Source: Candidatus Eisenbacteria bacterium (GTDB taxonomy: Bacteria; Eisenbacteria; RBG-16-71-46). From it: a stretch of DNA of 64,000 nucleotides. This document shows positions 49,821-59,830 of this stretch, in pieces. Location: NCBI GenBank assembly GCA_020847735.1, contig JADLBL010000026.1, positions 35,083 to 99,082 on the forward strand, read 5' to 3'. Within the stretch, counting starts at the first letter, position 1, and each line of letters starts with the position of its first letter. The notes beneath the pieces are model-generated. The model saw only the letters and a list, made by a program, of their open reading frames with translations, did not search any database and was not told where the DNA came from. The translations under genes were made by a program, and so were the position numbers.

Positions 49821-52544
49821 TCAGCGCCGGCGGGCGGGCACCACGCGAGTCTCGGGATCGCCGGAGAGCACGAAACCGGCCCAGAAGTGGGGAGCGGACG
49901 TCGCGGGCGTGCTCCGCACGGCCAATTGCGCCTCGCGCAGCGCTTCGGCGGCGTTCCGGCCCTGCTCGAGCCCGAGGTAGAAGCGGCGCGTGAACGCGAC
50001 CGTGGCCCGGTCGTCCACCGGCCACATCGTCGCGATCACGGTCGGAACGCCGGCGGAGTGGAACGCGCGCGCGAGCCCGGTGACGCTTTCGTTCATGAAG
50101 CCTCCGTCCAGCGTCGTGCGGCAGGACGCCAGCACGGCCAGGCGGGCGCTCGCACGATGCGCCGCGATGGCGCGCGCGGTCAGCCAGGCCCGCGCGTCGT
50201 CGCCGCGGCCGAGCAGGAACGCGCTGCCCCATGGATCGCTGGAACTGGAGCGGGCGTGCGACGCGACGTGGAGGATGTCGCCGCGCGAGAGCCACGGCAC
50301 AACGGCCGCGAGCGGCCGGTCGCCGTCGTGCACGATTCCACCGCCGCCATAGCGGGCCCGCAGCCAGCGCGTCTCCTCACGCACGCCGTCGAGCCTGCGA
50401 TCGTGGTCATCGGTCGTCCGCGCGAGGGTGACGAGGCTGGCCCTGCGGACCGTGGCATGCCCCGCTCGCCGGCTGCGCGCCAGCCAGCTCGCGGAAGGCA
50501 CGGCCACGACCGTCCGGGTGGTCAGCATCGGTTCGCCGTCCGAGGTGTCCGCGGGCAGCGCCGCCAGCGGGATCGCGTTCAGCATGCCGCTCAGGGAGCA
50601 GAACACGCGCCGCGCCGGCCGGATCCGCTCGAGTGCCGGACCCAGCGCGTCGGCCGCGAGCCGCCGCGCCGCGGGCCCGCGGTAGGGAGCCGCCGACTCC
50701 TCCTTCGAGCACAGCAGCCCGATCGAGCGCCGAAGCCCGGACCCATGCGCCTCGTCCATCGGCAGCCAGTGGGCGCGGACCGAGCCGCGGTCCACGGTGA
50801 AGACGATCGTCGAGTCGAACGACGAGGAGTACGAATCGAGCAGCACCTCGCCCGGTCCCAGGATGCGCAGCCGGAGATCCGCGGCGGTGGCGAGCCTCGC
50901 GGGGGCGCCGGGACGCCGGCCGCCGCGCCACTCGAGCGCGCGTGACTTGAACCGCTGCAGCGCGTCGAACGCCTGCGCCGCACGGCTCTCCCCGGTGAGG
51001 CCGCGGCGCGGATCGAGCAGTACACGCGCCGTCTGGATCGCGATCCGGGCCGCCCGATTGCCGATCGGCTCATACCATTCGGCATCGCTCAAACCCGCGG
51101 CCGTCCGCTCCCAGGCTTCGCCCGCCCGGCGCGCCGCCGCGATCGCGCTGTCGGACTGGCCGGCGGCAAAGCAGCCGCGCGACAGGAGCAGGTCGTATTC
51201 GATCGCCAGGCCCCAGCCACCCGAGGCCGCGAACACCGGCGAAGCCCGCAGGCGGCGCAGGCGCGCGAGCGACTCGGCGACGCGGCCGGTGCGCAACTCC
51301 AGCTCGCAGAGCCCCAGGACCCGCGGGACTTCGGTCGTCGGAGAGACGCGCCCCGCCGACAGGCGATCCATCTCGAGGGCCAGCGCGTACGCGTCCGCGA
51401 GGCGGTCCGAGTTCGCCAGCAGCTCCGCCAGCTGCCCGCCGGCCCTGATCGCGGGATCCAGCGCCACCGAATCGCGGCGGGCCCATTGCTCGCGCAGGAT
51501 GCGCTCGCTCTCGGTCCGCAGCCCGAGGAGGCGTTTGACGATCGCGAGCTGTGTGCGCAACGGATAGGTCTCGCGCTCCGCCGAGCGCGGCCAGCGCGCC
51601 AGTTCGTGTTCGAGCGTGTCGGCCGCCGCCTCCACGCGGCCGGCCTCGACGAGCATGATCGCGAGGTTTCGCACCTCGTTCGGATTCGGTCGTCCGAGTT
51701 CGCGGGAGATCTGCGCCGCGCGGGCGAAGTTCTCCGCCGCGCGCCCCGGCTCGCCCTGCGCGACCTCGAGCTCGCCGAGATTGTTCCAGGCGTCCGCTTC
51801 GCTCATGCGGTCGCCGCTCGCACGGCTGCGATCGAGGATCGCTTCGTACGCGCGGCGCGCCTCGTCCAGCCGTCCCCGCTCGCGGAGGACCCGGGCCAGC
51901 CCGACACGGGCCGCCATCTCGGAGCGCACGTCGCGCGCGCGCACGAGCAGGGCCACCGCGCGGCGGTAGCCGGCCTCCGCGCGAGCCGGACGATGGGCCG
52001 ACAGATCGAGGTAGGCGAGGCCGAGCCGCGCATTGCCCTCGAGCATCGCATCGCCCGCCGCGCGCGCGAGCGGCAGGAGCTCGCGATAGGGCGGCGCCGC
52101 CTCGGCGAGCCGCTCGCGGAAGAGCTGCGCCCTTCCGGCCGCGAGGAGCGCCCGTCCCCACGAGAGCGTGTCGCGCACCGAGCGCGCGATCGCGGCGACC
52201 CGCTCGGCTTCACGTGCGCCTTCGTCGAAGCGACCGGTGCCGATCCAATTGAGCACCCGGCGCGAGGCGACGACGGCCTCGAGCGCGCGGTCCCCGCGCG
52301 CCCGTGCGAGGTCGAGGAGCGAGTCGGCGTAGGCCACCGCGCGATCCGGGCGGCCGGCGAGCGCCAGCGAATCCGCGGGCGCGAGCACGTTTTCCCAGCG
52401 GCTCGGCCGCGCCCGCGCGGACGGGGCGGCGGCGAGCGCGAGGACCATCAGCGCGAGCAGCGCCCGCGCGACGCTCCCGCGCCGCGCCCCGGCGCCCGCC
52501 CGACGCGGGCGCGAACGCGATGCGCCGATGCCCGTCCGCGTCAT
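49821..52544 (-). CDS. Secreted TPR-CHAT (caspase-like) protease
   Basis: A 907-residue protein. The N-terminus is basic and then hydrophobic (ARALLALMVLALAAAP), a signal peptide with cleavage near ARA. Residues ~50-480 form tetratricopeptide repeats (GRLDEARRAYEAILDRSRAS, GEPGRAAENFARAAQISREL). Residues ~590-907 are a CHAT domain: catalytic His in ILHVASHA (about residue 763) and catalytic Cys in LAVLASCRTTLDGGFMNES (about 808), then IATMWPVDD and FYLGLEQGRNAAEALREAQ, all in the expected order. The ATG is 1 nt after the valS stop, so it is cotranscribed with valS. The ECF sigma pair follows. Substrate and trigger unknown. Confidence 0.88.
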   Translation of the reverse strand: MTRTGIGASRSRPRRAGAGARRGSVARALLALMVLALAAAPSARARPSRWENVLAPADSLALAGRPDRAVAYADSLLDLARARGDRALEAVVASRRVLNWIGTGRFDEGAREAERVAAIARSVRDTLSWGRALLAAGRAQLFRERLAEAAPPYRELLPLARAAGDAMLEGNARLGLAYLDLSAHRPARAEAGYRRAVALLVRARDVRSEMAARVGLARVLRERGRLDEARRAYEAILDRSRASGDRMSEADAWNNLGELEVAQGEPGRAAENFARAAQISRELGRPNPNEVRNLAIMLVEAGRVEAAADTLEHELARWPRSAERETYPLRTQLAIVKRLLGLRTESERILREQWARRDSVALDPAIRAGGQLAELLANSDRLADAYALALEMDRLSAGRVSPTTEVPRVLGLCELELRTGRVAESLARLRRLRASPVFAASGGWGLAIEYDLLLSRGCFAAGQSDSAIAAARRAGEAWERTAAGLSDAEWYEPIGNRAARIAIQTARVLLDPRRGLTGESRAAQAFDALQRFKSRALEWRGGRRPGAPARLATAADLRLRILGPGEVLLDSYSSSFDSTIVFTVDRGSVRAHWLPMDEAHGSGLRRSIGLLCSKEESAAPYRGPAARRLAADALGPALERIRPARRVFCSLSGMLNAIPLAALPADTSDGEPMLTTRTVVAVPSASWLARSRRAGHATVRRASLVTLARTTDDHDRRLDGVREETRWLRARYGGGGIVHDGDRPLAAVVPWLSRGDILHVASHARSSSSDPWGSAFLLGRGDDARAWLTARAIAAHRASARLAVLASCRTTLDGGFMNESVTGLARAFHSAGVPTVIATMWPVDDRATVAFTRRFYLGLEQGRNAAEALREAQLAVRSTPATSAPHFWAGFVLSGDPETRVVPARRR

Positions 52545-52545
52545 C

Positions 52546-55206
52546 TCACTCTCGAACCGCCGACAGGCTCTGCTGGGCCTTCTTGAGCTTCTCGAGGGTC
52601 TCCTCGAGCTGCGTCAGCCGAGCGTGCTCCCTGTCCACGACCTCGGGCTTCGCCTTGGCGAGGAAATCCTGGTTGCGGAGCTTGCGCTTGACGCCATCGA
52701 GGTCCCCGAGCAGACGCTCGGCCTCGCGCGCGAGCCGCGCCCGCTCCTCGTCCAGGTCGATCAGACCCGCCAGCGGCAGGAACACTTCCGCGCCGCGCAC
52801 CACCGCGGAAGCCGCGACCTTCGGGCGCGAGCCGTCGCGCGCCAGCGTGAGCGACTCGATGCGGGCGAGTGGCCGGAGCTGATTTCCGAGCCGTTCGAGC
52901 ACCTCGAGCTGGGCGGTCTCGCCGCGGATCACGACCGGCACGGCGCGCCCCGGAGCGATCTTCGACTCCGCCCGCAGGTTGCGGATCGCGACCACCACCT
53001 CCTGGAGGAACTCGATCTCGTGCTCGGCGCCGGGGTCGAACCACGCCTTCTTCGCCCTGGGCCACGCCCGCAGCGCCAGCACGTCACCGTCGTGCGGGAT
53101 CGCCTGCCACAGCTCCTCGGTCACGAACGGCATGAACGGGTGGAGCAGGCGCAGGATTCCGTCCAGAACCTTCCAGGCCACCCAGCGGGTGGTGCGCAGG
53201 TCCGCGCGTTCCGCGGGCGACATCGCCTCGCCACGTTCGGCAACCGCCCAGCGCGGCTTCGCCATCTCGAGGTACCAGTCGCAGTATTCGGTCCAGGCGA
53301 ACTGGTAGATCGCCTGCGCCGCCTCGGCGAAGCGATAGGTCTTGAGGTTCCGGGTGACGTCCTTGGTGGCGTTCGCGAGGCGCGAGAGGATCCAGCGGTC
53401 GGCGAGCGTCAGCTCGAGCTGCGACTCCTTCACCGTCGCAAGATCCTCGTCGCCGAGCCGCATGAGCACCAGCTTCGTCGCGTTCCACAGCTTGTTCGCG
53501 AAGAACTTGCCGGTCTCGAGCCGCTTCTCGTCGAACAGCAGGTCCTGGCCCGTCGGCACCTGCGCCATCGTGAAGCGCACGGCGTCGGCACCGTACTTCT
53601 GCATCATCGCGAGCGGGTCGGGCGAGTTGCCGAGCGACTTGCTCATCTTCCTGCCCTGGGAATCGCGGACGATGGAGGTGAAATAGACGTGCGGGAACGG
53701 CGCCTCCCCCATGAAGTGGTATCCGGCCATGATCATGCGCGCGACCCAGAAGAAGATGATGTCGCTGCCGGTCACCATGAGGCTGTTCGGGTAGTAGCGC
53801 GCCAGATCCGGGGTCTTCTCGGGCCAGCCGAGGGTCGCGAACGGCCACAGCCACGAGCTGAACCAGGTGTCCAGGACGTCCTCGTCCTGCCGCCAGCCCT
53901 CGCCCTCGGGAGGCGTGAGCGAAACGACCATCTCCTCGCCGCGGTACCAGACGGGGATGCGATGCCCCCACCAGAGCTGACGCGAGATGCACCAGTCGCG
54001 GATGTTCTCGAGCCAGTGCAGGTACACCTTCTTCCAGCGCGACGGGAAGAACTTGACCCGGCCCTTCTTCGCGGCCTCGATCGCCGGCGCGGCGAGCGGG
54101 GCCATCTTCACGAACCACTGCCACGACAGGTACGGCTCGATCACCGTGTTGCAGCGTGAGCAGTGCCCGACGCTGTTCACGTGGGGCTCGACCTTCTCGA
54201 GGTAGCCGGCGTCCTGCAGCGCGGCGACGATGCGCCGGCGCGCCTCGAAGCGGTCGAGGCCGCGGAAGTCGCCCGCGTTCTCGTTCATCGTTCCCGCCTC
54301 GTCCATCACCACGAGTTCGGCGAGGCCGTGACGCTTGCCGGTCTGGAAGTCGTTCGGGTCGTGCGCGGGCGTCACCTTGACCGCGCCGGTGCCGAACTTC
54401 GGATCCACCATCTCGTCGGCCACGACCGGGATCTCGCGGCGGACGAGCGGCAGGACCGCGGAACGGCCGACGAACTTCGCGTAGCGCTGATCCTTCGGGC
54501 TGACCGCGACGCCGGTGTCGCCCAGCATCGTCTCCGGCCGCGTGGTCGCGACCGTGACGGCTCCGTTGCCGTCGGCCATCGGGTAGCGGAGGTACCAGAG
54601 GCTGCCCTCCGACTCGACGTGGTCCACCTCCTCGTCGGAAAGCGCCGTCCGGCAGCGCGGGCACCAGTTGACGATGTAGCGGCCGCGATAGACCAGACCC
54701 TCGTCGTACAGTTGCTTGAACACGTGCAGCACGGCGTGCGAGTAACGCTCGTCGAGCGTGAAGCGCTCGCGGGTCCAGTCGGGCGTGATGCCCAGACGAC
54801 GCTCCTGCTCGAAGATCAGGCCGCCGTACCGCTCCTTCCACGCCCAGACTTCGCGCAGGAAGCCTTCGCGCCCGAGGTCGTGACGGCCGCGCTTTTCGGA
54901 CCGCAGCTTCTTCTCGACCACGTTCTGCGTCGCGATCCCCGCGTGGTCCATGCCCGGGATGTAGAGCGTTTCGCGGCCGTCCATGCGCTGCCAGCGGATG
55001 ACGCAGTCCCGGATGGACTCGCCGAGCACGTGACCCATCGTCAGCGAGCCGGTCACGTTCGGCGGCGGGATGGCGATGACGAACGGGGCCTTGCCCGTCT
55101 CGCGAGGCTGGAAGACGCCGTGCTCCTCCCAGAACCGGTATCGGGCCGGCTCGATGCGAACGGGGTCGTAGGGTTGGGAGAGCGCCTCGGAACTGCCGGG
55201 ACGCAT
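52546..55206 (-). CDS. valS: Valyl-tRNA synthetase
   Basis: An 886-residue class I synthetase that charges tRNA-Val. PPPNVTGSLTMGHVLGESI contains the HIGH-type motif (here MGHVLG), and KMSKSLGNSPDP is the KMSKS loop. The editing domain has ATTRPETMLGDTGVAV, and the tRNA-binding WCISRQLWWGHRIPVWY is typical. The C-terminal coiled coil (EERARLAREAERLLGDLDGV) is present. GGAGG lies 6 nt before the ATG. No T-box leader is visible; a 9-bp GC hairpin lies at 55226-55247 within the leader. The CHAT gene follows 1 nt after the stop. Confidence 0.98.
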   Translation of the reverse strand: MRPGSSEALSQPYDPVRIEPARYRFWEEHGVFQPRETGKAPFVIAIPPPNVTGSLTMGHVLGESIRDCVIRWQRMDGRETLYIPGMDHAGIATQNVVEKKLRSEKRGRHDLGREGFLREVWAWKERYGGLIFEQERRLGITPDWTRERFTLDERYSHAVLHVFKQLYDEGLVYRGRYIVNWCPRCRTALSDEEVDHVESEGSLWYLRYPMADGNGAVTVATTRPETMLGDTGVAVSPKDQRYAKFVGRSAVLPLVRREIPVVADEMVDPKFGTGAVKVTPAHDPNDFQTGKRHGLAELVVMDEAGTMNENAGDFRGLDRFEARRRIVAALQDAGYLEKVEPHVNSVGHCSRCNTVIEPYLSWQWFVKMAPLAAPAIEAAKKGRVKFFPSRWKKVYLHWLENIRDWCISRQLWWGHRIPVWYRGEEMVVSLTPPEGEGWRQDEDVLDTWFSSWLWPFATLGWPEKTPDLARYYPNSLMVTGSDIIFFWVARMIMAGYHFMGEAPFPHVYFTSIVRDSQGRKMSKSLGNSPDPLAMMQKYGADAVRFTMAQVPTGQDLLFDEKRLETGKFFANKLWNATKLVLMRLGDEDLATVKESQLELTLADRWILSRLANATKDVTRNLKTYRFAEAAQAIYQFAWTEYCDWYLEMAKPRWAVAERGEAMSPAERADLRTTRWVAWKVLDGILRLLHPFMPFVTEELWQAIPHDGDVLALRAWPRAKKAWFDPGAEHEIEFLQEVVVAIRNLRAESKIAPGRAVPVVIRGETAQLEVLERLGNQLRPLARIESLTLARDGSRPKVAASAVVRGAEVFLPLAGLIDLDEERARLAREAERLLGDLDGVKRKLRNQDFLAKAKPEVVDREHARLTQLEETLEKLKKAQQSLSAVRE

Positions 55207-55827
55207 GGAACCTCCAACGATGGGTGCGGCGCGGCCATCCGCGCCGCGCCCTCGAACTGCGGACAGCGCGTGTCGGTCGGTGCCGGAACGAGGCCGCGGA
55301 CGGTAGCGGAGCGCGTGAAGCGGGGTCAAACCGTGGTCGACGCGAGCGAACAAGCGCACGCGACCCCAAAGTTGTCGTGACACTCGTATCGCACGGGTGG
55401 ATACTTCGCCCACTCGACTCCGGGCCCGCACGACTCGACGGACCCCGACCTCGCGACGCGAGGACCCGCGAGCCGGTATGTGCCCCCCCGGTTCACGCCC
55501 GGGGGCTCGATCCTGCCGGACGGGAGGGAACACGCTTCCTCCGCCGGCGCAGTTCGATCGCAGGCTTCGCGCGGCCACCCGCCATCCCCCGGCGCGTTCA
55601 TCGAGGCGGCCTCGGACCGTCTCGCAGGAGGATTCGTGCAGGCGCCGGGCCGCCCCCACGCGCGCCCGGCGAAAGCCCGCACGCGACGCACCGGCCGTGA
55701 TCGGTGCGCGCGCCCCCCGGTGCTCGTTTCGCATTCCCCTCAGACGCCGCCTGGCGTCACAAGGACCGCCCGCGCACGTGGCCATCATCCGCTCGCGCGT
55801 GGGGATCGAACGAGAGGACACCTCGAG
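55207..55827. other. 621-bp divergent intergenic region between valS and the surface-protein gene
   Basis: The longest gene-free stretch. It holds the valS promoter, a GCGGCGCGG/CCGCGCCGC hairpin at 55226-55247 in the valS leader, a GC-rich hairpin near 55488-55505 and a 6-bp hairpin GACGCC-GCCT-GGCGTC at 55743-55758 ahead of the surface-protein gene. Open frames on both strands are proline/arginine-rich and look accidental. I could not match a known riboswitch or tRNA. Confidence 0.5.
55300..55329 (-). promoter_or_regulatory. Promoter candidate of valS
   Basis: On the minus strand TTGACC (55329-55324), an 18-nt spacer, then TACCGT (55305-55300). The -35 is identical to that of the folB operon and the spacing is the same. 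Transcription would start near 55293, giving an 87-nt leader. Confidence 0.55.
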
Positions 55828-58800
55828 ATGAAAAACCGCTTCTTCACCGCGCTGTTCGCGCTGGTGTTCGGCGCCGCCTTCGCGACCACCTCGGCCACGG
55901 CGGCGACCATCAACGTTCCCGCCGACATGACCCTGCCCGCCGCGGTCGCCGCCGCCTCACCCGGGGACCTCATCCTGGTCGCCGCGGGCACCTACGTCAT
56001 CGGTTCCACCATCACCGTTTCGACCGCCAACCTGACGATCCAGGGCGCCGGCATCGGCAGCTCGGTGCTGCAGGTGTCGAGCGCGGTCGGCGACATGTTC
56101 GACGTCCTCGCCGACGGCACGACCCTGCGCGACTTCTCGATCGAGAAGACCGACGTGGCCGGCCTGCACAACCTGATCTGGATCAACGCGGACAACGTCA
56201 CCGTCCGCGACAACGAGATCTACGGCCCCGATCCCGGCTCTCCCTGGAGCGTGAACGGCATCGTGAGCCGCGGCCTGGTGGTCTCGCCCGGCCGGACGGG
56301 TCTGCTCATCCAGGGCAACAACATTCACCACCTGCGCCAGCCCGCCTACATCGACGGTCCGGCGGGGGTGAATCGCGGCAGCATCCTCAACAACCACGTT
56401 TCCGGCACGCGCGGCTGGGTGCTCGCCGGCGCGCTGCTGACGATGTCGGGCAACACCTGGGGGCCGCCCGAGAACCAGGGCGCCGAGATCGCCCTGCTCT
56501 CGACCTGCACCGTGGCGGACTACCCGAACCTGCTGGCGCTGAGCGCCGCGAACGGCAACGCCTACATTTCGGACCAGTTCTCGGGCGGGCCCAGCGGCCG
56601 GGCCACGGCGTATGTGGACGACTCCGCCGCCCCCGGCGGCTTCGGCGACGCGTCGGCGCCCTACCAGACGGTGACCGACGGCGTGAACAACACGCTGGCG
56701 GGCGGCGTGGTGGACATCGCGGCGGGCAGCTACACGGAGCAGGTCGTGGTCTCCGGCAAGGACCTGACGCTCGACGGCGCCGGTCGAGCGGCGACCTTCA
56801 TCAAGAGCCCGGCGGCGCTCACCGCCTTCTTCACGACTTCCGCGAACAACTATCCGGTCGTGCTGCTGCAGAACGCCTCGGACATCCGCGTTCGCGACCT
56901 GACGGTGGACGGCGACGGCCAGGGCAACGCGAACTACCGCTTCATGGGCATCGCATACTGGAACGCCGGCGGCAAGGTGCTCGACTGCGACGTCGTGCGC
57001 GTGCGCAACACGCCGTGGGACGGCATGCAGCACGGAAACGCGGTGTACGCCTATCACAGCGCCGCCGGGCCGTATGCGATCGAAGTCGGTGGCTGCAACG
57101 TCTCCGACTTCCAGAAGAACGGCATCACGATGAACGGCGCGGCCGTGACCGCGAACGTGCACGACTGCGTGGTGACCGGCAACGGTCCGACGCCGATCAC
57201 CGCCCAGAACGGCATCCAGATCGGCTTCGGCGCCGGAGCGACGCTCGCCAACAACGCGGTTTCGGACATCGGATATACGGGCGCGGATTGGACGGCGGCC
57301 GGCGTGCTGCTCTATCAGAACGCGGCCGTGACGGCGACGGGCGGCAGCGTCACCAACTGCCAGATCGGCTACGCCTCGCAGGACGGCGACGCGAGCATCA
57401 CCAACGCGTCCATCTCCACGAACTTCGTGGCCGGGACGGGCGCCGTTCTGCCCTCGATCAATTACCCCGCGTACGGAATCACCCACTACAACTCGTCCAC
57501 CAGCTCGCCCAACGCGAGGTCCGCGCCCGTGGCCGACGGAGCCGGCCGGCACCCGGGCCTGTCGCCGGCCGAAGAGGACGCCGGCGCCTTCTCGCGCACG
57601 GGTCCGATGGCCACGAACGCCGCTTACACGGTCAGCGTGACCGGCGGCTGCCTCACGGGCACCGACCAGCCGGGCTCCGAGGGCATTGACATCTACTCGA
57701 GCGGCGGACCCGTCTCGGCGCTGGTGACAGGCGTCGAGATTTCCGACTGGGACCTGGGCATCGTGAACTTCGGGCCGGGCGCGTCCGTCAACGCGCACCA
57801 CAACGCGCTGTTCTCCAACGTGACGGCCGGCTTCTCGGGCGACCCTGCGGCGGCCTCCAACGGCGCCACGCCGAACTGGTGGGGCGCGGCGAGCGGGCCC
57901 TCGGGCGCCGGCCCTGGCACCGGCGACGCGGTCTCCGGCGCGACGGTCGCCTTCGCGCCGTGGCTGATCAGCGGCGCGGACGCGAACCCCGGCTGCGGCT
58001 TCGCCGCCGCGAGCGACAACGTGATCTCGGCCGGGCCGGCGCCGTCGTGCATCTCGACCGGCAACCCGTGCATCACGATCCCGGTCGCCATCGCGCACAC
58101 GACCTCCGAGAACATCCGCGGCTTCAGCGTCACGCTGCAGCTGTCCAGCAACCTGCTGCTGTGCAGCGGACCGTCGAGCATCACGCAGGGCACCTACCTC
58201 TCGCTCATCGGCGGAACGACCTTCCAGGTCGTGAGCAACGGTGGCGGCAGCTACACGGTGGACTGCGCGATCCTCGGCCTGCCGTGCGGCCAGACCGCCG
58301 CGACGGGCACCCTCTTCAACCTGCAGGTCATGAAGGCGCCCGGGCCCGACGGCACGGGCACGATCACGCTCGGACCGGTGCTGGCGCGCGACTGCGACAA
58401 CGCCGCCATCGTCGCCAACGCGGGCGCGCCGCTGTCCATCACGATCGACACCGGCGGTCCGGCGGCGGTCGCGAACCTGGCGGCGGCCCAGCAGAAGACG
58501 CTCAACGACGCCGACGGGACGACGAAGGTCCAGCTGACGTTCACGGCGCCGGGCGACGCCGCCACGGTCGAGGTCTACCGCGCCCCGTGGGGCACGACGC
58601 TGCTGAACACCTACCCCGAGTACGACGACGTCGCGGGCGGCCCGCCGGCGGCGCCGGCGTACCCGCCGGCGGCGCCGTGGGCGCTGACGGGCGTGACGGC
58701 CTCGGGCCAGTCCGACGAGACCACCGCGCGCGGCTTCTGGTACTACGTGATGTTCTCCAAGGACGCGTGCGGCAACGTCTCGGCCGCCTCGAACCTGACC

Positions 58801-59754
58801 GGAGGGACCCTCAACTACCACCTCGGCGACGTGACGAACGGCACGCCGGGCAACGGCGACAACCTGGTGGGAACCATTGACATCACGCTGCTCGGCGCCC
58901 ACTACGGAATCACGCTGGCTCCCGCCGACCCGTTCAACTACCTCGATGTCGGCCCGACCACGGACTTCTCCGTGAACGCGCGCCCGACGACCGACAACAA
59001 GGTCGGGTTCGAGGACCTGATGATGTTCGCGATCAACTACGGCACGGTCTCGATGCCGCAGGACGGCCCCGCGCTCGCGAGCGCCGCCGCGAACGCGCTC
59101 GGCGTGGGCGACGTGCCCGCGTCGGCGATCGGCGAGACGTTCACCGTGCCGGTGCGCATGAGCGGCGCGGGCAACGTGCTGGGCGCGAGCCTCGCTTTCG
59201 GCTTCGACCCGAAGGTGGCCGAGTTCGTGTCGGCTGAAGCCGGCGGGCTGCTGAACTCCCAGGGTCGCGAGGGCGTGGTGCTGTCGCCGTCGGCGGGCGT
59301 CGTGGACTTCGCGCTGCTCGGCGAGGGCGCCGGCGTCCTCGGCGAGGGCACGCTGCTCAACGTCACGTTCCGTCGTGTCGGAGCCGGGGATCCGGCGATC
59401 GCGCTCCGGGGCGTCACCGCCCGCGACGGCGCGAACCGGCCGGTGGCGCTCGCCGGCACGAAGCCGGCGGCGCCGCTCGTGACGCAGATGAGCTCGCCGT
59501 TCCCGAATCCGTTCCGCGGCAACACGAACCTGCGGCTGGCGCTGGCCCGCGACGGCCGGGCCAGGGTCGCCATCTACGATCTCGTCGGCCGGCGTGTCCG
59601 CACGCTGGTGGACGGGCTGCAGCCGGCCGGCGAGCGGATGATCGTGTGGGACGGCCGCGACGACGGCGGCCAGTCGGTGCCGGCGGGCCTGTACCTCGTC
59701 CGGTTCACCGGCGACGGCGTGGAGCAGTCGCGCCGCGTGATCCTCACCCAGTAG
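55828..59754 (+). CDS. Large secreted beta-helix/dockerin/cohesin surface protein with FlgD/T9SS-like C-terminal domain
   Basis: A 1308-residue secreted protein. The signal peptide is FFTALFALVFGAAFATTSATA. Residues ~25-720 hold two right-handed parallel beta-helix regions, each opened by a PGDLILVAAGTYVI or GGVVDIAAGSYTEQV strand pair and ending in ATPNWWGAASGPSG, as in NosD/pectate-lyase-like proteins. A beta-sandwich follows (TSENIRGFSVTLQLSSNLL), probably cohesin-like. Around 990-1070 dockerin-type repeats occur (GDNLVGTIDITLLGAHYG, TTDNKVGFEDLMMFAINYG). A second cohesin-like domain begins GETFTVPVRMSGAGNVLGAS. The last ~85 residues (SSPFPNPFRGNTNL, YDLVGRRVRTL, GLYLVRFTGDG) match the FlgD Ig-like/T9SS type A sorting domain. 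The ATG is placed at the signal peptide. Confidence 0.85.
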   Translation: MKNRFFTALFALVFGAAFATTSATAATINVPADMTLPAAVAAASPGDLILVAAGTYVIGSTITVSTANLTIQGAGIGSSVLQVSSAVGDMFDVLADGTTLRDFSIEKTDVAGLHNLIWINADNVTVRDNEIYGPDPGSPWSVNGIVSRGLVVSPGRTGLLIQGNNIHHLRQPAYIDGPAGVNRGSILNNHVSGTRGWVLAGALLTMSGNTWGPPENQGAEIALLSTCTVADYPNLLALSAANGNAYISDQFSGGPSGRATAYVDDSAAPGGFGDASAPYQTVTDGVNNTLAGGVVDIAAGSYTEQVVVSGKDLTLDGAGRAATFIKSPAALTAFFTTSANNYPVVLLQNASDIRVRDLTVDGDGQGNANYRFMGIAYWNAGGKVLDCDVVRVRNTPWDGMQHGNAVYAYHSAAGPYAIEVGGCNVSDFQKNGITMNGAAVTANVHDCVVTGNGPTPITAQNGIQIGFGAGATLANNAVSDIGYTGADWTAAGVLLYQNAAVTATGGSVTNCQIGYASQDGDASITNASISTNFVAGTGAVLPSINYPAYGITHYNSSTSSPNARSAPVADGAGRHPGLSPAEEDAGAFSRTGPMATNAAYTVSVTGGCLTGTDQPGSEGIDIYSSGGPVSALVTGVEISDWDLGIVNFGPGASVNAHHNALFSNVTAGFSGDPAAASNGATPNWWGAASGPSGAGPGTGDAVSGATVAFAPWLISGADANPGCGFAAASDNVISAGPAPSCISTGNPCITIPVAIAHTTSENIRGFSVTLQLSSNLLLCSGPSSITQGTYLSLIGGTTFQVVSNGGGSYTVDCAILGLPCGQTAATGTLFNLQVMKAPGPDGTGTITLGPVLARDCDNAAIVANAGAPLSITIDTGGPAAVANLAAAQQKTLNDADGTTKVQLTFTAPGDAATVEVYRAPWGTTLLNTYPEYDDVAGGPPAAPAYPPAAPWALTGVTASGQSDETTARGFWYYVMFSKDACGNVSAASNLTGGTLNYHLGDVTNGTPGNGDNLVGTIDITLLGAHYGITLAPADPFNYLDVGPTTDFSVNARPTTDNKVGFEDLMMFAINYGTVSMPQDGPALASAAANALGVGDVPASAIGETFTVPVRMSGAGNVLGASLAFGFDPKVAEFVSAEAGGLLNSQGREGVVLSPSAGVVDFALLGEGAGVLGEGTLLNVTFRRVGAGDPAIALRGVTARDGANRPVALAGTKPAAPLVTQMSSPFPNPFRGNTNLRLALARDGRARVAIYDLVGRRVRTLVDGLQPAGERMIVWDGRDDGGQSVPAGLYLVRFTGDGVEQSRRVILTQ

Positions 59755-59770
59755 CGGCGGCGTCCGCGGC

Positions 59771-59800
59771 CGGAGGGGGCCCGAAGTCGGGTCCCCTCCG
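59771..59800 (+). terminator. Hairpin after the large surface-protein gene
   Basis: A 12-14 bp stem (GGAGGGGGCCCGA with TCGGGTCCCCTCC, one G-T wobble) lies 17 nt past the stop, flanked by more GC-rich dyads. No T-run follows. It probably ends or protects the long surface-protein mRNA. Confidence 0.5.
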
Positions 59801-59830
59801 CGGTCGCGGCCGCGCTATCCTTTCACCCAC

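Noticed and set aside
55488..55510. A tRNA T-arm-like hairpin (CCCGG-TTCACGC-CCGGG)
   Set aside because: The loop lacks the conserved A58 and no acceptor, D or anticodon arm can be built upstream.
55480..55827. 116-codon upstream extension of the large surface protein
   Set aside because: A strong signal peptide begins at the ATG at 55828; the extension is arginine/proline-rich and would bury it.
55957..58902. A 981-codon open frame antisense to the large surface protein
   Set aside because: It is a GC-codon shadow: its product is Val/Arg/Gly-rich without any domain, while the plus-strand frame has a signal peptide, beta-helix repeats and a sorting domain.
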